Positions 8,324 through 18,120 of a DNA stretch of 64,000 nt are shown here, piece after piece. Below the pieces are notes generated by a model. It saw only the letters and a program-made list of their open reading frames with translations. It made no database searches and was not told the origin of the DNA. Both the position numbers and the translations under genes were made by a program. Source of the stretch: JACKIC01 sp964392305 (lineage in GTDB: Bacteria; Planctomycetota; UBA1135; UBA2386); the NCBI GenBank assembly GCA_964392305.1, contig CAYMPV010000031.1:1-64000 (forward strand), given 5' to 3'. Every line of letters starts with the position of its first letter. Positions within the stretch are counted from its first letter, which is position 1.

Positions 8324-10036
8324 ATGTCACCACTGCATCCCATCGCCGCAGCCCTCGCCACGGCCGTCGCGTCCCTGTCCGCCCAGAACTTCACCTACGC
8401 CAACTTCGGCAACGTCAGCACGCTGGCGTTGCGCGGCAACGCGGCGCAGAGCGGCACGGCGCTGCGGCTGACTGCGAACGTCAGCAACCAGACCGGCTGG
8501 GCATGGCACACCACGGCGATGCCGGTGCTGGCCGGGTTCGACACGACGTTCACGTTCCGGATCACGCCGCCGCCGGTCGGCGTCAAGGCCGAGGGTTTGG
8601 CGTTCGTGCTGCACGACGATCCCGCCGCACTGACGACGCAGGGCGGCACGGTGTGGGGCATCGGCTACGGCGCCGGCGCCAACAGTTCGCCGGGCATCCG
8701 CAACTCGATCGCGCTCGAACTCGACACCTACCAGGACAACAACCTGGGTGACACGAGCGCCAACGAACTGACGATCCACACGCGCGGCAGCAACGGCAAC
8801 AACGAGAACGAGACCTGGTCGATCGGCCGCAACACGCCGGCGCAGAACCTGGCCAACGGGCAGGTGCACACGCTGCGGCTGCGTTATGTGCCTGGCACGA
8901 TCGAGGTGTTCGTCGACGGCGCGCTGACCCCGGCGATCTCGCGGCCCTACAGCCTGGTCAGCGGCGGCACCTACCTCAACAACCAGCCGGCGCCGGCGCC
9001 GACGCTCGTGAACGGCACCGCCTGGCTCGGCTTCTGCGCTTCGACCGGCGCGGGCACGCTGACCGAACTGGTCGAGATCCTCGACTGGAGCTGGACCTCG
9101 ACGCCGCTGCGTGACCCGTGTTACGCGGGCAGCCTGGGCCAGGACCTGTTGACGGTGCAGGGCAGCGCCGGCGGGCCGCTGCGCGACGTCACGCTGGCCA
9201 CGTTCCAGTCGTTCGCGATCGGCATGGACGCGCCAGCGGGCATGAGCACCGGGGCGCCGTTCGTGCTGCTGCTGACGCCGTTGCCGCAGCCCGGCGCACC
9301 CGGCACCAACCTCGGTTTCGGCAACGCCTGCATGCCGATGCTGCCGCTCGGACCCTTGGTCTTTCCGCTCGCGGACAACTTCGGCTGGTTGCCGCCGTGG
9401 TTGCCGTCGTCGCCCGCGCCGTCGGGCATCGCGTTGCCGACGGGCCTCGTGACCGTGCCGATCGACGTGACGCTGCAGGCCGTGATCCTGTCGTCGAGCA
9501 GTTCATTCCAGTTGGGCCTGACCAACGCCATCGACGTGCACTTCGAGCACGCGCCGCCGCCGGCGATCCTCAACATCGCGCCGGCCAGCGCAGCCGTCGG
9601 CCAGCCGATCACGATCGGTGGGGCCGGCTTCTTGCCCGGCGCGACGCTGACCGTGGCCGGCAACCCCGTGGTGCCGACCTCGGTCACCTCGACGGCGTTG
9701 GTGTTCCCGTATCCCGCCGGGTTGGCCTGCGGTTCGCAGTTCACCATTCGCAATCCCGACGGCCAGACGGCGAGTGGCCCGATCAATCCAGTGCCGGTGG
9801 TGACCTCGACCGTGCTCAACACGGGCCCGGTCTTCGGCAACGCGCTGTTCTTCGTCCTTGGCACCGGGTTTGCGCCGGGCACGACCGTGACCGTCGGCGG
9901 CAACCCGGCGATTGTGGTGTCCACCGGCTACTCGAGCCTGCAGTTGCGCACGCCGCCTGGGACGGCAGGTGTTGCGCAGGTGGTGATCACCACGCCGGGC
10001 GGGTGCACGGCGACGACGAGCTACACCTATCAGTGA
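8324..10036 (+). CDS. Secreted lectin-like protein with TIG/IPT domains
   Basis: 570-residue exported protein. Residues 1-20 are a signal peptide ending in LSAQ. Residues 21-230 look like an L-type (legume) lectin domain: FTFRI, AFVLHDD, GIGYGAG, NSIALELDTYQDN, WLGFCASTGAGT. Residues 265-410 are a low-complexity Gly/Pro region of the sort found in planctomycete surface proteins. Two IPT/TIG immunoglobulin-like repeats follow (about 425-500 and 505-570), each with GxGFxPG and TVxGNP motifs. A carbohydrate-binding surface or matrix role is inferred. I chose the ATG at 8324 because it gives a clean signal peptide; a longer frame from 8231 has no such sequence. Confidence 0.8.
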   Translation: MSPLHPIAAALATAVASLSAQNFTYANFGNVSTLALRGNAAQSGTALRLTANVSNQTGWAWHTTAMPVLAGFDTTFTFRITPPPVGVKAEGLAFVLHDDPAALTTQGGTVWGIGYGAGANSSPGIRNSIALELDTYQDNNLGDTSANELTIHTRGSNGNNENETWSIGRNTPAQNLANGQVHTLRLRYVPGTIEVFVDGALTPAISRPYSLVSGGTYLNNQPAPAPTLVNGTAWLGFCASTGAGTLTELVEILDWSWTSTPLRDPCYAGSLGQDLLTVQGSAGGPLRDVTLATFQSFAIGMDAPAGMSTGAPFVLLLTPLPQPGAPGTNLGFGNACMPMLPLGPLVFPLADNFGWLPPWLPSSPAPSGIALPTGLVTVPIDVTLQAVILSSSSSFQLGLTNAIDVHFEHAPPPAILNIAPASAAVGQPITIGGAGFLPGATLTVAGNPVVPTSVTSTALVFPYPAGLACGSQFTIRNPDGQTASGPINPVPVVTSTVLNTGPVFGNALFFVLGTGFAPGTTVTVGGNPAIVVSTGYSSLQLRTPPGTAGVAQVVITTPGGCTATTSYTYQ

Positions 10037-10099
10037 GGCCGTGGGCGGCCGGCCGAGGGGCGCGGAGTATCGTCTCCTGCAAATGAGCCGGTACCGGCA

Positions 10100-11275
10100 C
10101 TATCTCGAGAGGATTGCCTCGGCAGTGCGGCGCGCGCCGCGGGCGTTGAAGTGTCCTTCCTCCACGAAGTAGTCCGCACGTTCGAGGTGGGACATCAGCT
10201 CGAGAGTGTCGATGCCGCGTTCGTGCAACCGGTCGAGCAGGGTCAGCGTGCTCCCCGCGTAGTGCCCGTCGGTCAATTCGAACAACGACGGGATCAGCGC
10301 GACTTCGAAGGTGCAACCGCGAGCCTTGGCGATCTCCGCCATCTTCTCGATCTCCGCGAGCGCCGCGGCGACGTTCGCGGGTGGATGTTCGTGCATCGCC
10401 GCCGGATCCCGGACCCCGCGCTCGAACAGTTCCCGGACCCTGGCCAGCCGGATGGAGGACGCCAGAAGGTGGCGCATCGTCGGATGGAACCGGTCGGCGA
10501 CGACGCTCTCGTACTCCGACGTCGAGAACCTGGTCCCGTCCTCCTTGAACTTCGGCACGATGTAGCCATGGAACGCGGTCAGAACAGACGCCTGTTGCAG
10601 GTCGATCGAACTCAGATCGTTGTTGCAGAACAGGTAGACGATCCTGCCGCCGGTGAACCAGTCGTTGGCCTCGAGGTGCATACGGATGGCGGGTGGGCCG
10701 TAGCCTGGAACTCCGAGGTTGTAGACGTGCTGCCGACCGTTGGTGATCGACTCGATCTGCTTGTCGATGGTCGCACCTTCATCGAGACGGAGACCGAACG
10801 TGAACGAATCCCCGATCAACAGCATGGCCTCGGCCGATGGATCGATGAGTTCGTCATCCCGATCGCCTCGACTGTTCGTTCGGTAGGTCGCGCGAACGTA
10901 GCCGTCGTCGTCGATGCCCGTGAACGACTTGGACAAGCCGTAACCGCGCATCGGATCGGGCGTGAACAACCCCTCCACGAAGCCGGACTGCTGAGGGGGC
11001 GCCTGCAGCATCCGAAGGATCACCTCCGCGGCGAGCAGGGTGGCGTAGGTGCTGGCGGCAGTGAGCGCCGGCAGGACAATGGCGTACCGGAAGACCCGGT
11101 CGGACAGATACAGCGAGCCCAAGACGATCAAGGCGCCGGAGGCGATGATCAGCCATTGCCTGGGGCCGATGTGTGACTGCTCGGTCGCCGCCGAGAGCGC
11201 GTAGTCCAGGGTCAGTCCGAAGGCCGCGACCAACGCTCCAAACCAGGCGATGAGTCTTCGCGTGTGGGCTCGCAT
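10100..11275 (-). CDS. SGNH-hydrolase-like membrane protein
   Basis: 391-residue protein with about three N-terminal hydrophobic segments (near 8-27, 41-56, 63-86) followed by a soluble SGNH/GDSL-like domain. The catalytic block I motif is LLIGDSFTFG (Ser at about 157) and the C-terminal block contains EGHFNARGARRTAE, with the His that usually completes the triad. The NLGVPGYGP motif fits block II (Gly). Such proteins often act as carbohydrate or polysaccharide O-acyl esterases or acyltransferases. The ATG at 11275 is preferred to an upstream one because the membrane segment begins just after it. It is convergent with the lectin gene. Confidence 0.72.
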   Translation of the reverse strand: MRAHTRRLIAWFGALVAAFGLTLDYALSAATEQSHIGPRQWLIIASGALIVLGSLYLSDRVFRYAIVLPALTAASTYATLLAAEVILRMLQAPPQQSGFVEGLFTPDPMRGYGLSKSFTGIDDDGYVRATYRTNSRGDRDDELIDPSAEAMLLIGDSFTFGLRLDEGATIDKQIESITNGRQHVYNLGVPGYGPPAIRMHLEANDWFTGGRIVYLFCNNDLSSIDLQQASVLTAFHGYIVPKFKEDGTRFSTSEYESVVADRFHPTMRHLLASSIRLARVRELFERGVRDPAAMHEHPPANVAAALAEIEKMAEIAKARGCTFEVALIPSLFELTDGHYAGSTLTLLDRLHERGIDTLELMSHLERADYFVEEGHFNARGARRTAEAILSR

Positions 11276-11491
11276 CTGCGGATTCCTCTCGAGTCTCGGC
11301 GAGTCTGAGTCCGTGCGTCGCCGATCGTAGGCACCGCACGACCAGAGGTCGATCGTGAGTCGGCAGTGGCCTGCCGGCAAGGAACCCACGATCGCTGCAA
11401 GTGCGGCGAGTGCACCGGAATCTGGAGGTTGCGCCTTCGGGAGTCCGCTCCGCCCGGGGCTCGAGGGTGGCGCCGCAGGATCCGGGGCCGC

Positions 11492-13123
<1,632 letters not shown>

Positions 13124-13159
13124 CGGGGGCGAACAGGATAGCGTCGCCCGCGGCTCGCG

Positions 13160-14152
13160 CTACTTCGCGCTGCGCCGCGCGGTCACACGGCGTTGCCCGT
13201 GTCGCCCGGCGGCCTTCGCGTCGGCGTCGGCGGCCTCGATCAGAGCCCGGTATTCCCGCTCGGCGGCGTCGAGCTCACCCTTGGCGAGCAGCGCGTCGGC
13301 GGCCTGCGCGCGGCGCGCGAGATCGAGTGCTTCGGCGCCGCCCTCGGCGGCCGCGAGTTGCTTCACGAGCGCCTCGAGGGCCTTGCCATGGGCGTTACCG
13401 GCGAAGCTCGTGGCGGCCGCAAGCAACCGGTCGGCGGCCGCGAACGTGCGCCGGTCGGCGCGCAACTGCGCCGTCTCGGTCACGATGCGTTGCACCTGGG
13501 CGTCGAGTCGCGCGATCGTCGTCTCGGCGGCGGTCTTGGCGGCGGGTTCGAGCTTGCCGCTCTGCAGCATGGTGCCGAGCATCGCGTGGGCGCGACCGGG
13601 CTTGTCGGCCGACAACAGCGCCTGCACGGGCTCGAGCTGACCCGTGAGCCTGGCCACGAACGGCCGCGCGTCGCGCACCACGGTGTCGAGTTCCGCCTCG
13701 GGCAGCGTCGCGGGATGACCGGCCCAGACGATCGTGCCGTCGACGTCGAGCAGGTACGAGTGCGGCACGCCGCGCGCCCCCCAGGCCTTCATCGCGCCGG
13801 CGTCGAAGGCGATCACGTGTTCGATGCCGTTCTTGGTGACGTACGGGGCGACGACGCCCTCGGCCTCGTTGATCGGGATGCCGACGACGACCAGCCCGCG
13901 GTCGCGATACTTCTCGTGCCACGCCTTGACCTTGGGCATCACCGCCTTGCACGGGCCGCACCAGGTGCCCCACAACTCGACGAGCACGGCCGAACCGCGC
14001 AGGTCGGCGAGCGTCGTGATCTCTGCCGGGGCGTTGAGCGTCGAGGTGAACCTGACCTCGGGCGCGGGGGAGTCGACGACCGCCTGGCACGTCAGGCATG
14101 AGGCCGAGAACAACAAGGCCGCGACGAAGGCACGCGTGGTGGGTTCGGACAT
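13160..14152 (-). CDS. Exported thioredoxin-like (TlpA/ResA type) protein
   Basis: 330 residues. An N-terminal hydrophobic segment (8-19) is followed by Cys residues (ASCLTC) that may serve as a lipidation site. The TlpA-like domain (about 30-180) has the active-site motif WGTWCGPC (Cys65 and Cys68), the cis-Pro loop RGVPHSYLLD and the VVVGIPINE strand. Residues 180-330 are a helical, Ala-rich region resembling TPRs. A periplasmic thiol-disulfide reductase role is inferred. The ATG at 14152 faces the divergent ECF sigma gene, 48 bases away, so the two may share a regulatory region. Confidence 0.88.
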   Translation of the reverse strand: MSEPTTRAFVAALLFSASCLTCQAVVDSPAPEVRFTSTLNAPAEITTLADLRGSAVLVELWGTWCGPCKAVMPKVKAWHEKYRDRGLVVVGIPINEAEGVVAPYVTKNGIEHVIAFDAGAMKAWGARGVPHSYLLDVDGTIVWAGHPATLPEAELDTVVRDARPFVARLTGQLEPVQALLSADKPGRAHAMLGTMLQSGKLEPAAKTAAETTIARLDAQVQRIVTETAQLRADRRTFAAADRLLAAATSFAGNAHGKALEALVKQLAAAEGGAEALDLARRAQAADALLAKGELDAAEREYRALIEAADADAKAAGRHGQRRVTARRSAK

Positions 14153-14200
14153 GCCCCCGAGTATCGCAGGTCGCAGCGATCGCGGTAGCATGCCCGCCCG

Positions 14201-14812
14201 ATGGACCCTGCCGTGCCCGACACCCCGACCGCCGCGCTCGTCGCCGCGGCCCGGCAGCAGGACCGCCCCGCGATCGAGCAGCTGCTGGTGCGGCACCTGC
14301 CGGGCCTCGAGGCGTTCGTGCGGCTGCGCATGGGCGCGGCGATGCGCGGGCTGATGACGGCGCCGGATCTGGTGCAGTCGGTGTGCCGCGAGGTGCTCGA
14401 GGATCTGTCCGGATTCGAGTTCCGCGGCGAGGCGCCGTTCCGGCACTGGCTCTACGTGCGCGCCGAGAACAAGCTGCGTGAGAAGCACCGCTTCCACCAC
14501 GCCGACAAACGCAGCGTGCAGAAGGAGGTCTCGCTGCCCGACGCGAGCACGTTCCTGCCGGCCTATCGGCAGATGTGCACGCCGAGCCGCGACCTGCAGG
14601 TCAAGGAGACGATGCAGCGCGTCGAGGCCGCGTTCGACCTGTTGCCCGACGACTACCGCGAAGCGATCACGCTGCACAAGCTGTGTGGTCTGTCGCACGC
14701 CGAGATCGCCGAACGCATGGACCGCAGCGAGGGCGCGGTGCGCAACCTCGTCTATCGCGGCATCTCGCGGCTGGCGTTGCTCGTCGACGGCGGCGACACC
14801 GCGGCGCTCTGA
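14201..14812 (+). CDS. ECF RNA polymerase sigma factor
   Basis: 203 residues. Region 2 spans roughly 25-100, with the DLVQSVCREVLEDLSGFEFRGEAPFRHWLYVRAENK block. Region 4 spans about 140-195 with a helix-turn-helix (LPDDYREAITLHKLCGLSHAEIAERMDRSEGAVRNLVYRGISRL). The long insert between them (KHRFHHADKRSVQKEV..) is typical of planctomycete ECF factors that sit beside protein kinases. The gene converges on and overlaps the end of the Ser/Thr kinase gene by 61 bases, suggesting a functional pair without an anti-sigma factor. Confidence 0.92.
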   Translation: MDPAVPDTPTAALVAAARQQDRPAIEQLLVRHLPGLEAFVRLRMGAAMRGLMTAPDLVQSVCREVLEDLSGFEFRGEAPFRHWLYVRAENKLREKHRFHHADKRSVQKEVSLPDASTFLPAYRQMCTPSRDLQVKETMQRVEAAFDLLPDDYREAITLHKLCGLSHAEIAERMDRSEGAVRNLVYRGISRLALLVDGGDTAAL

Positions 14813-17442
14813 CGCGCGGCGAGGCGCTGCTGCAGGGCCTGGAACCCTGGCAGTTCGCGCAACGGGTCGTAGACGTCGTCGGTGAAGGCGCTGCCGCGGC
14901 CCCAGCCGAGCTTCTCGGCGGCGAGCAGGTTGGCCATCGCCTGGTCCAGGCAGCGTTGGCGGTGCGCGTCGGCGTCGTCCGGCGGCGACTGCGTCGATTG
15001 CAGCAGGCCGAGACAACGCAACCACAGGCGCGCGGCGCGGCGGTGCGACACGGTCGTATCCATGCCCGCGAGCTCTGTGGCGCACCGCTCGACTTCCTGG
15101 CGACGGCCGAGCTTGGCCAGCGACGTGCCGAGCAGCGACAGGTGGTTGAGCAGGTAGTCGGTCGCCTTGCGGTAGCTGGGCAATTCGGCGAGCACCTGGC
15201 GCTGCAGTTCGGCGGCGCGCTGCAGGCGCTCGACCACGAGGTCGTCCTGGGCCTGGTAGAAGTTCATGCGCGCGAGGTTGTGCAGCGCCGCGGCCACGTC
15301 GCTGCGCACCATCAGGTCACTGGGGTGGTCCTTGGCGACCTGTTCGCGCAGCTGCAGACACTCCTTGAGCAGCGGCACCGCGGCGAGGTCCCGCTGGTCG
15401 ACCAGCAGGTTGCCGAGCGTCTCCAGCACGTGGCTGACCACGAACGGCTGCGGCGGCCAGATGCGCGCGTCGACCGGAATGCCGCGGGCCAGGGCCAGGG
15501 CGTCGTCGAGCAGCGGTCGGGCCTCCTCGCGGCGTCGCTGGCGGACCAGCAGGGTCGCGAGCGCGTCGAGCCGGTTGACCGCGGTCTGCGCGTCGATGGC
15601 ATCGCCGGGGCGTTCGGCGGCCAGCTGTCGCGCCGAGGTCATCGCCTGCCGATAGCAGTCCTCGGCAGCTTGCAGGTCGCCGGCGGAGAAATGCGTGTCA
15701 CCGCGCACGACCTGGCACTCCAAGGCCTGACGGCGCAGGTCGAGTTCGTCGCCGCGGCCGATGCGCAGCCGTTCGAGGTCGGCTTCGGCTGCGGCCAGCG
15801 CCTCGGTGGCGCGCGCCGGGGTTCCCAGCTGATCGCCGAGACGGGCTTCGTTCAGGGCCAGGTAGACGCGGGCCTCGAGCATCGGCAACGGCACCTCGGC
15901 GCGTGTGCCACCGAGCAGCGTGCGTCCCTCGCGCAACGTCGCCAGCGCCGCCGCACCCGCGCCGTCGCGGGCCTGCAGGTCGGCGAGGCGCGACATCGTC
16001 TTGCCGGCGTCGACGTGCAGCCGCACGTTGTCCGGGTGCTGCGGCAGCAGCTGCCGGTACAGGGCGCAGGCCTCGGTGAGCGACTCGATCGCCGCCTGCC
16101 GCGCCGCCGGTACATAGCGCAAGCGCTCCTCGCCGACCCGCACCAGCAGCGAGTAGATCGCGTCCAGCGACAGCTCGAGGCTGGCGTCGGCGCGTTGCGC
16201 GGCCAGCATCAGTTCGTGGCTCAGGGCGCGTTCGCGCCACGCGAACAACCCCGGCAAGATCGCCGCGACGACCAGCAGGCAGGCGATCATCGTCGCGGTG
16301 ATGCGGTGGCGCTGGCTCCAGCGCAGCAGACGCAGACCCACGCCGAGCCGGCGCGCGCGGATCGGACGCCGTTGCAGCACCGCCTGCAGGTCGTCGGCGA
16401 ACGCCTGCATGTCGGCGTAGCGCCGTTCGCGGTCGACGTCCATCGCGGTGCGAACGACCAGTTCGAGCTCACGCGGCAGTTCGCGGTTGTGCACCAGCGG
16501 GCTGCGCAACTCGCCGGCGAGCACCTTCTGCACGTCGCCCGTGGGCGGGAACGGCGGCTGCAGCGTCAGCATCTGCCACAGCGTCGCCGCCAGCGAGTAG
16601 ACGTCGGTGCGTTCGTCGACGGCGTCGCCACGCAGCTGTTCGGGCGACATGAACGCCGGCGAACCGGGCGTGTTGCCGGTGCGCGTGAACTCGCGGTTGC
16701 CGCCGACCAGGGCCACGCCGAAGTCGAGCAGCACGGTGCGGCCGTCCGTGGTCAGCATCACGTTCGACGGCTTGATGTCGCGGTGCACGATGCCGCGCAG
16801 GTGGGCGTGGCGAACGCCGAGCGCGATGTTGTGGATCAGCCGCGTGCAGATCTGCCACCACGGGCCCTGCAGCGGGTCGGTGCCGGTCTCGCCGTCCGCG
16901 CCGATCGCGGCGCGCAGGTCGGCGCCGCGCAGCAACGCCGGGTCGCGGCCGCGCAGCGCCGCGGTGACCTCGTGCACGGTGCGGCCGTGCAGCAGTTCCA
17001 TCGCGTAGAACGGCACGCCGTCCTGTTCGCCCGACGCCAGGACCGGAACGATCGCCGGATGCTGCAGGCGCGCAACGGCCTCGATCTCGCGGCGGAAGCG
17101 TTCGCGCGCGCCTTCGAAGTAGAGCAGCTCGGGCCGCACCAGCTTGAGCGCCACGCGCCGCGACAGCGACTGTTGCTCGGCCTCGTAGACGACGCCCATG
17201 CCGCCGCTGCCCAGGCGGCGCAGCAGCCGGAACTCGCCGAGGCGGTCGGGGAAGTCGGCGACCGGTGCCGCGGCGCCGGCGAGGCCCATCTGCCTGGCGC
17301 GGGCCAGGCCCCGTTCGATCGCGGCGCGCTCCTGCGGGTGCATCGCCAAGAACGCCGACACCGCCGCGTCGCCGCCCGCGTCCTGGGCGGCGAGCGCGTC
17401 GGCGAGCAGTTCTTCGAGGCGTTCGGGATCCCGGGGGGGCAT
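14752..17442 (-). CDS. Ser/Thr protein kinase with TPR-like C-terminal region
   Basis: 896 residues. The kinase domain lies at about 69-345, with P-loop LGSGGMGVVYEA (77-88), the catalytic Lys (Lys100 in ALKLV), HRDIKPSNV (220-228), DFG (240-242), MSPEQL and DVYSLAATLW. A single hydrophobic segment near 385-408 anchors it, leaving about 490 residues on the other side built of Ala/Leu/Arg-rich helical pairs like TPRs (for example ALALARGIPVD, EDCYRQAM). This PknB-like architecture is abundant in planctomycetes. Its 3' end overlaps the convergent sigma gene; sigma phosphorylation by the kinase is a plausible but untested link. Confidence 0.93.
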   Translation of the reverse strand: MPPRDPERLEELLADALAAQDAGGDAAVSAFLAMHPQERAAIERGLARARQMGLAGAAAPVADFPDRLGEFRLLRRLGSGGMGVVYEAEQQSLSRRVALKLVRPELLYFEGARERFRREIEAVARLQHPAIVPVLASGEQDGVPFYAMELLHGRTVHEVTAALRGRDPALLRGADLRAAIGADGETGTDPLQGPWWQICTRLIHNIALGVRHAHLRGIVHRDIKPSNVMLTTDGRTVLLDFGVALVGGNREFTRTGNTPGSPAFMSPEQLRGDAVDERTDVYSLAATLWQMLTLQPPFPPTGDVQKVLAGELRSPLVHNRELPRELELVVRTAMDVDRERRYADMQAFADDLQAVLQRRPIRARRLGVGLRLLRWSQRHRITATMIACLLVVAAILPGLFAWRERALSHELMLAAQRADASLELSLDAIYSLLVRVGEERLRYVPAARQAAIESLTEACALYRQLLPQHPDNVRLHVDAGKTMSRLADLQARDGAGAAALATLREGRTLLGGTRAEVPLPMLEARVYLALNEARLGDQLGTPARATEALAAAEADLERLRIGRGDELDLRRQALECQVVRGDTHFSAGDLQAAEDCYRQAMTSARQLAAERPGDAIDAQTAVNRLDALATLLVRQRRREEARPLLDDALALARGIPVDARIWPPQPFVVSHVLETLGNLLVDQRDLAAVPLLKECLQLREQVAKDHPSDLMVRSDVAAALHNLARMNFYQAQDDLVVERLQRAAELQRQVLAELPSYRKATDYLLNHLSLLGTSLAKLGRRQEVERCATELAGMDTTVSHRRAARLWLRCLGLLQSTQSPPDDADAHRQRCLDQAMANLLAAEKLGWGRGSAFTDDVYDPLRELPGFQALQQRLAARQSAAVSPPSTSNASREMPR

Positions 17443-17477
17443 GGGCGGCGAGGGATTCTACCGACAGCCGGCGTGGA

Positions 17478-17927
17478 TCACTGCTTGGCGAGCGTCGGCG
17501 CGGTCGGCTGCCGCAGGTAGGCGACGATGTCGCGGGCGTCCTGCGAGGAGAAGCGGTAGGGCGGCATCGGCGGCAGCACCTGACGGCCGCCCGGCAGTTC
17601 GCCCGTGCACAGGAAGTGTTCGGCGTCCTTGGGCGACAGCGTCGGCAGGCCGGCGATCGGCTTGCTGGCGCCGGCCCACGGCATCGGCACGGTCGGCGCG
17701 AACGGCAGGGGGCTGCCCTGCAGCCACTTGTCGGCGATGAACTGGCCCTGCTCGTCGCGCGGGCTGTGGCAGTCCTGGCACATGCCGACCCGCTCGACCA
17801 GGTAACGACCGCGTTCGGCGTCGGCGTCGGCGACGTCGGTGGCGGTCGCGACGGCGGCGCGCGTGCAGGCGAACGTGGTGGCGGCGACGGGCAGGAGCAG
17901 GCAGAGAATCAGCTTGATGGTCTTCAT
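17478..17927 (-). CDS. Monohaem cytochrome c lipoprotein
   Basis: 149 residues. The signal sequence ends in TTFAC (Cys21), a possible lipobox. A class I cytochrome c haem site, CQDCH, lies at 50-54. Candidate Met ligands are in the VPMPW and LPPMPPY segments, and the C-terminal helix DARDIVAYLRQ is typical of the fold. It is probably a periplasmic or membrane-attached electron carrier. It lies 35 bases upstream of the kinase gene on the same strand. Confidence 0.88.
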   Translation of the reverse strand: MKTIKLILCLLLPVAATTFACTRAAVATATDVADADAERGRYLVERVGMCQDCHSPRDEQGQFIADKWLQGSPLPFAPTVPMPWAGASKPIAGLPTLSPKDAEHFLCTGELPGGRQVLPPMPPYRFSSQDARDIVAYLRQPTAPTLAKQ

Positions 17928-18120
17928 GGCAAGGGTTCCTCGAACTTGGGTTCCTCCCTGAGGACCGGGGCCGCCGGGATGTCACAGCCGGCCGGCGAAA
18001 ATCTGCACCGCGGTTACGCCGACCCGCTGCACCGGGTGCTCGCCGCGCTCGCCGCCCGCTGGCCCTGAACGGGCGTCAGGTTCGCGGGCGCAGCTGGCAT
18101 CACCGCGGCAAGATGGGGCG

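Noticed and set aside
17979..18068. 29-residue plus-strand open frame before the sulfatase gene
   Set aside because: It has a start and stop but no ribosome-binding site and no recognisable features; chance frames are common in such GC-rich DNA.
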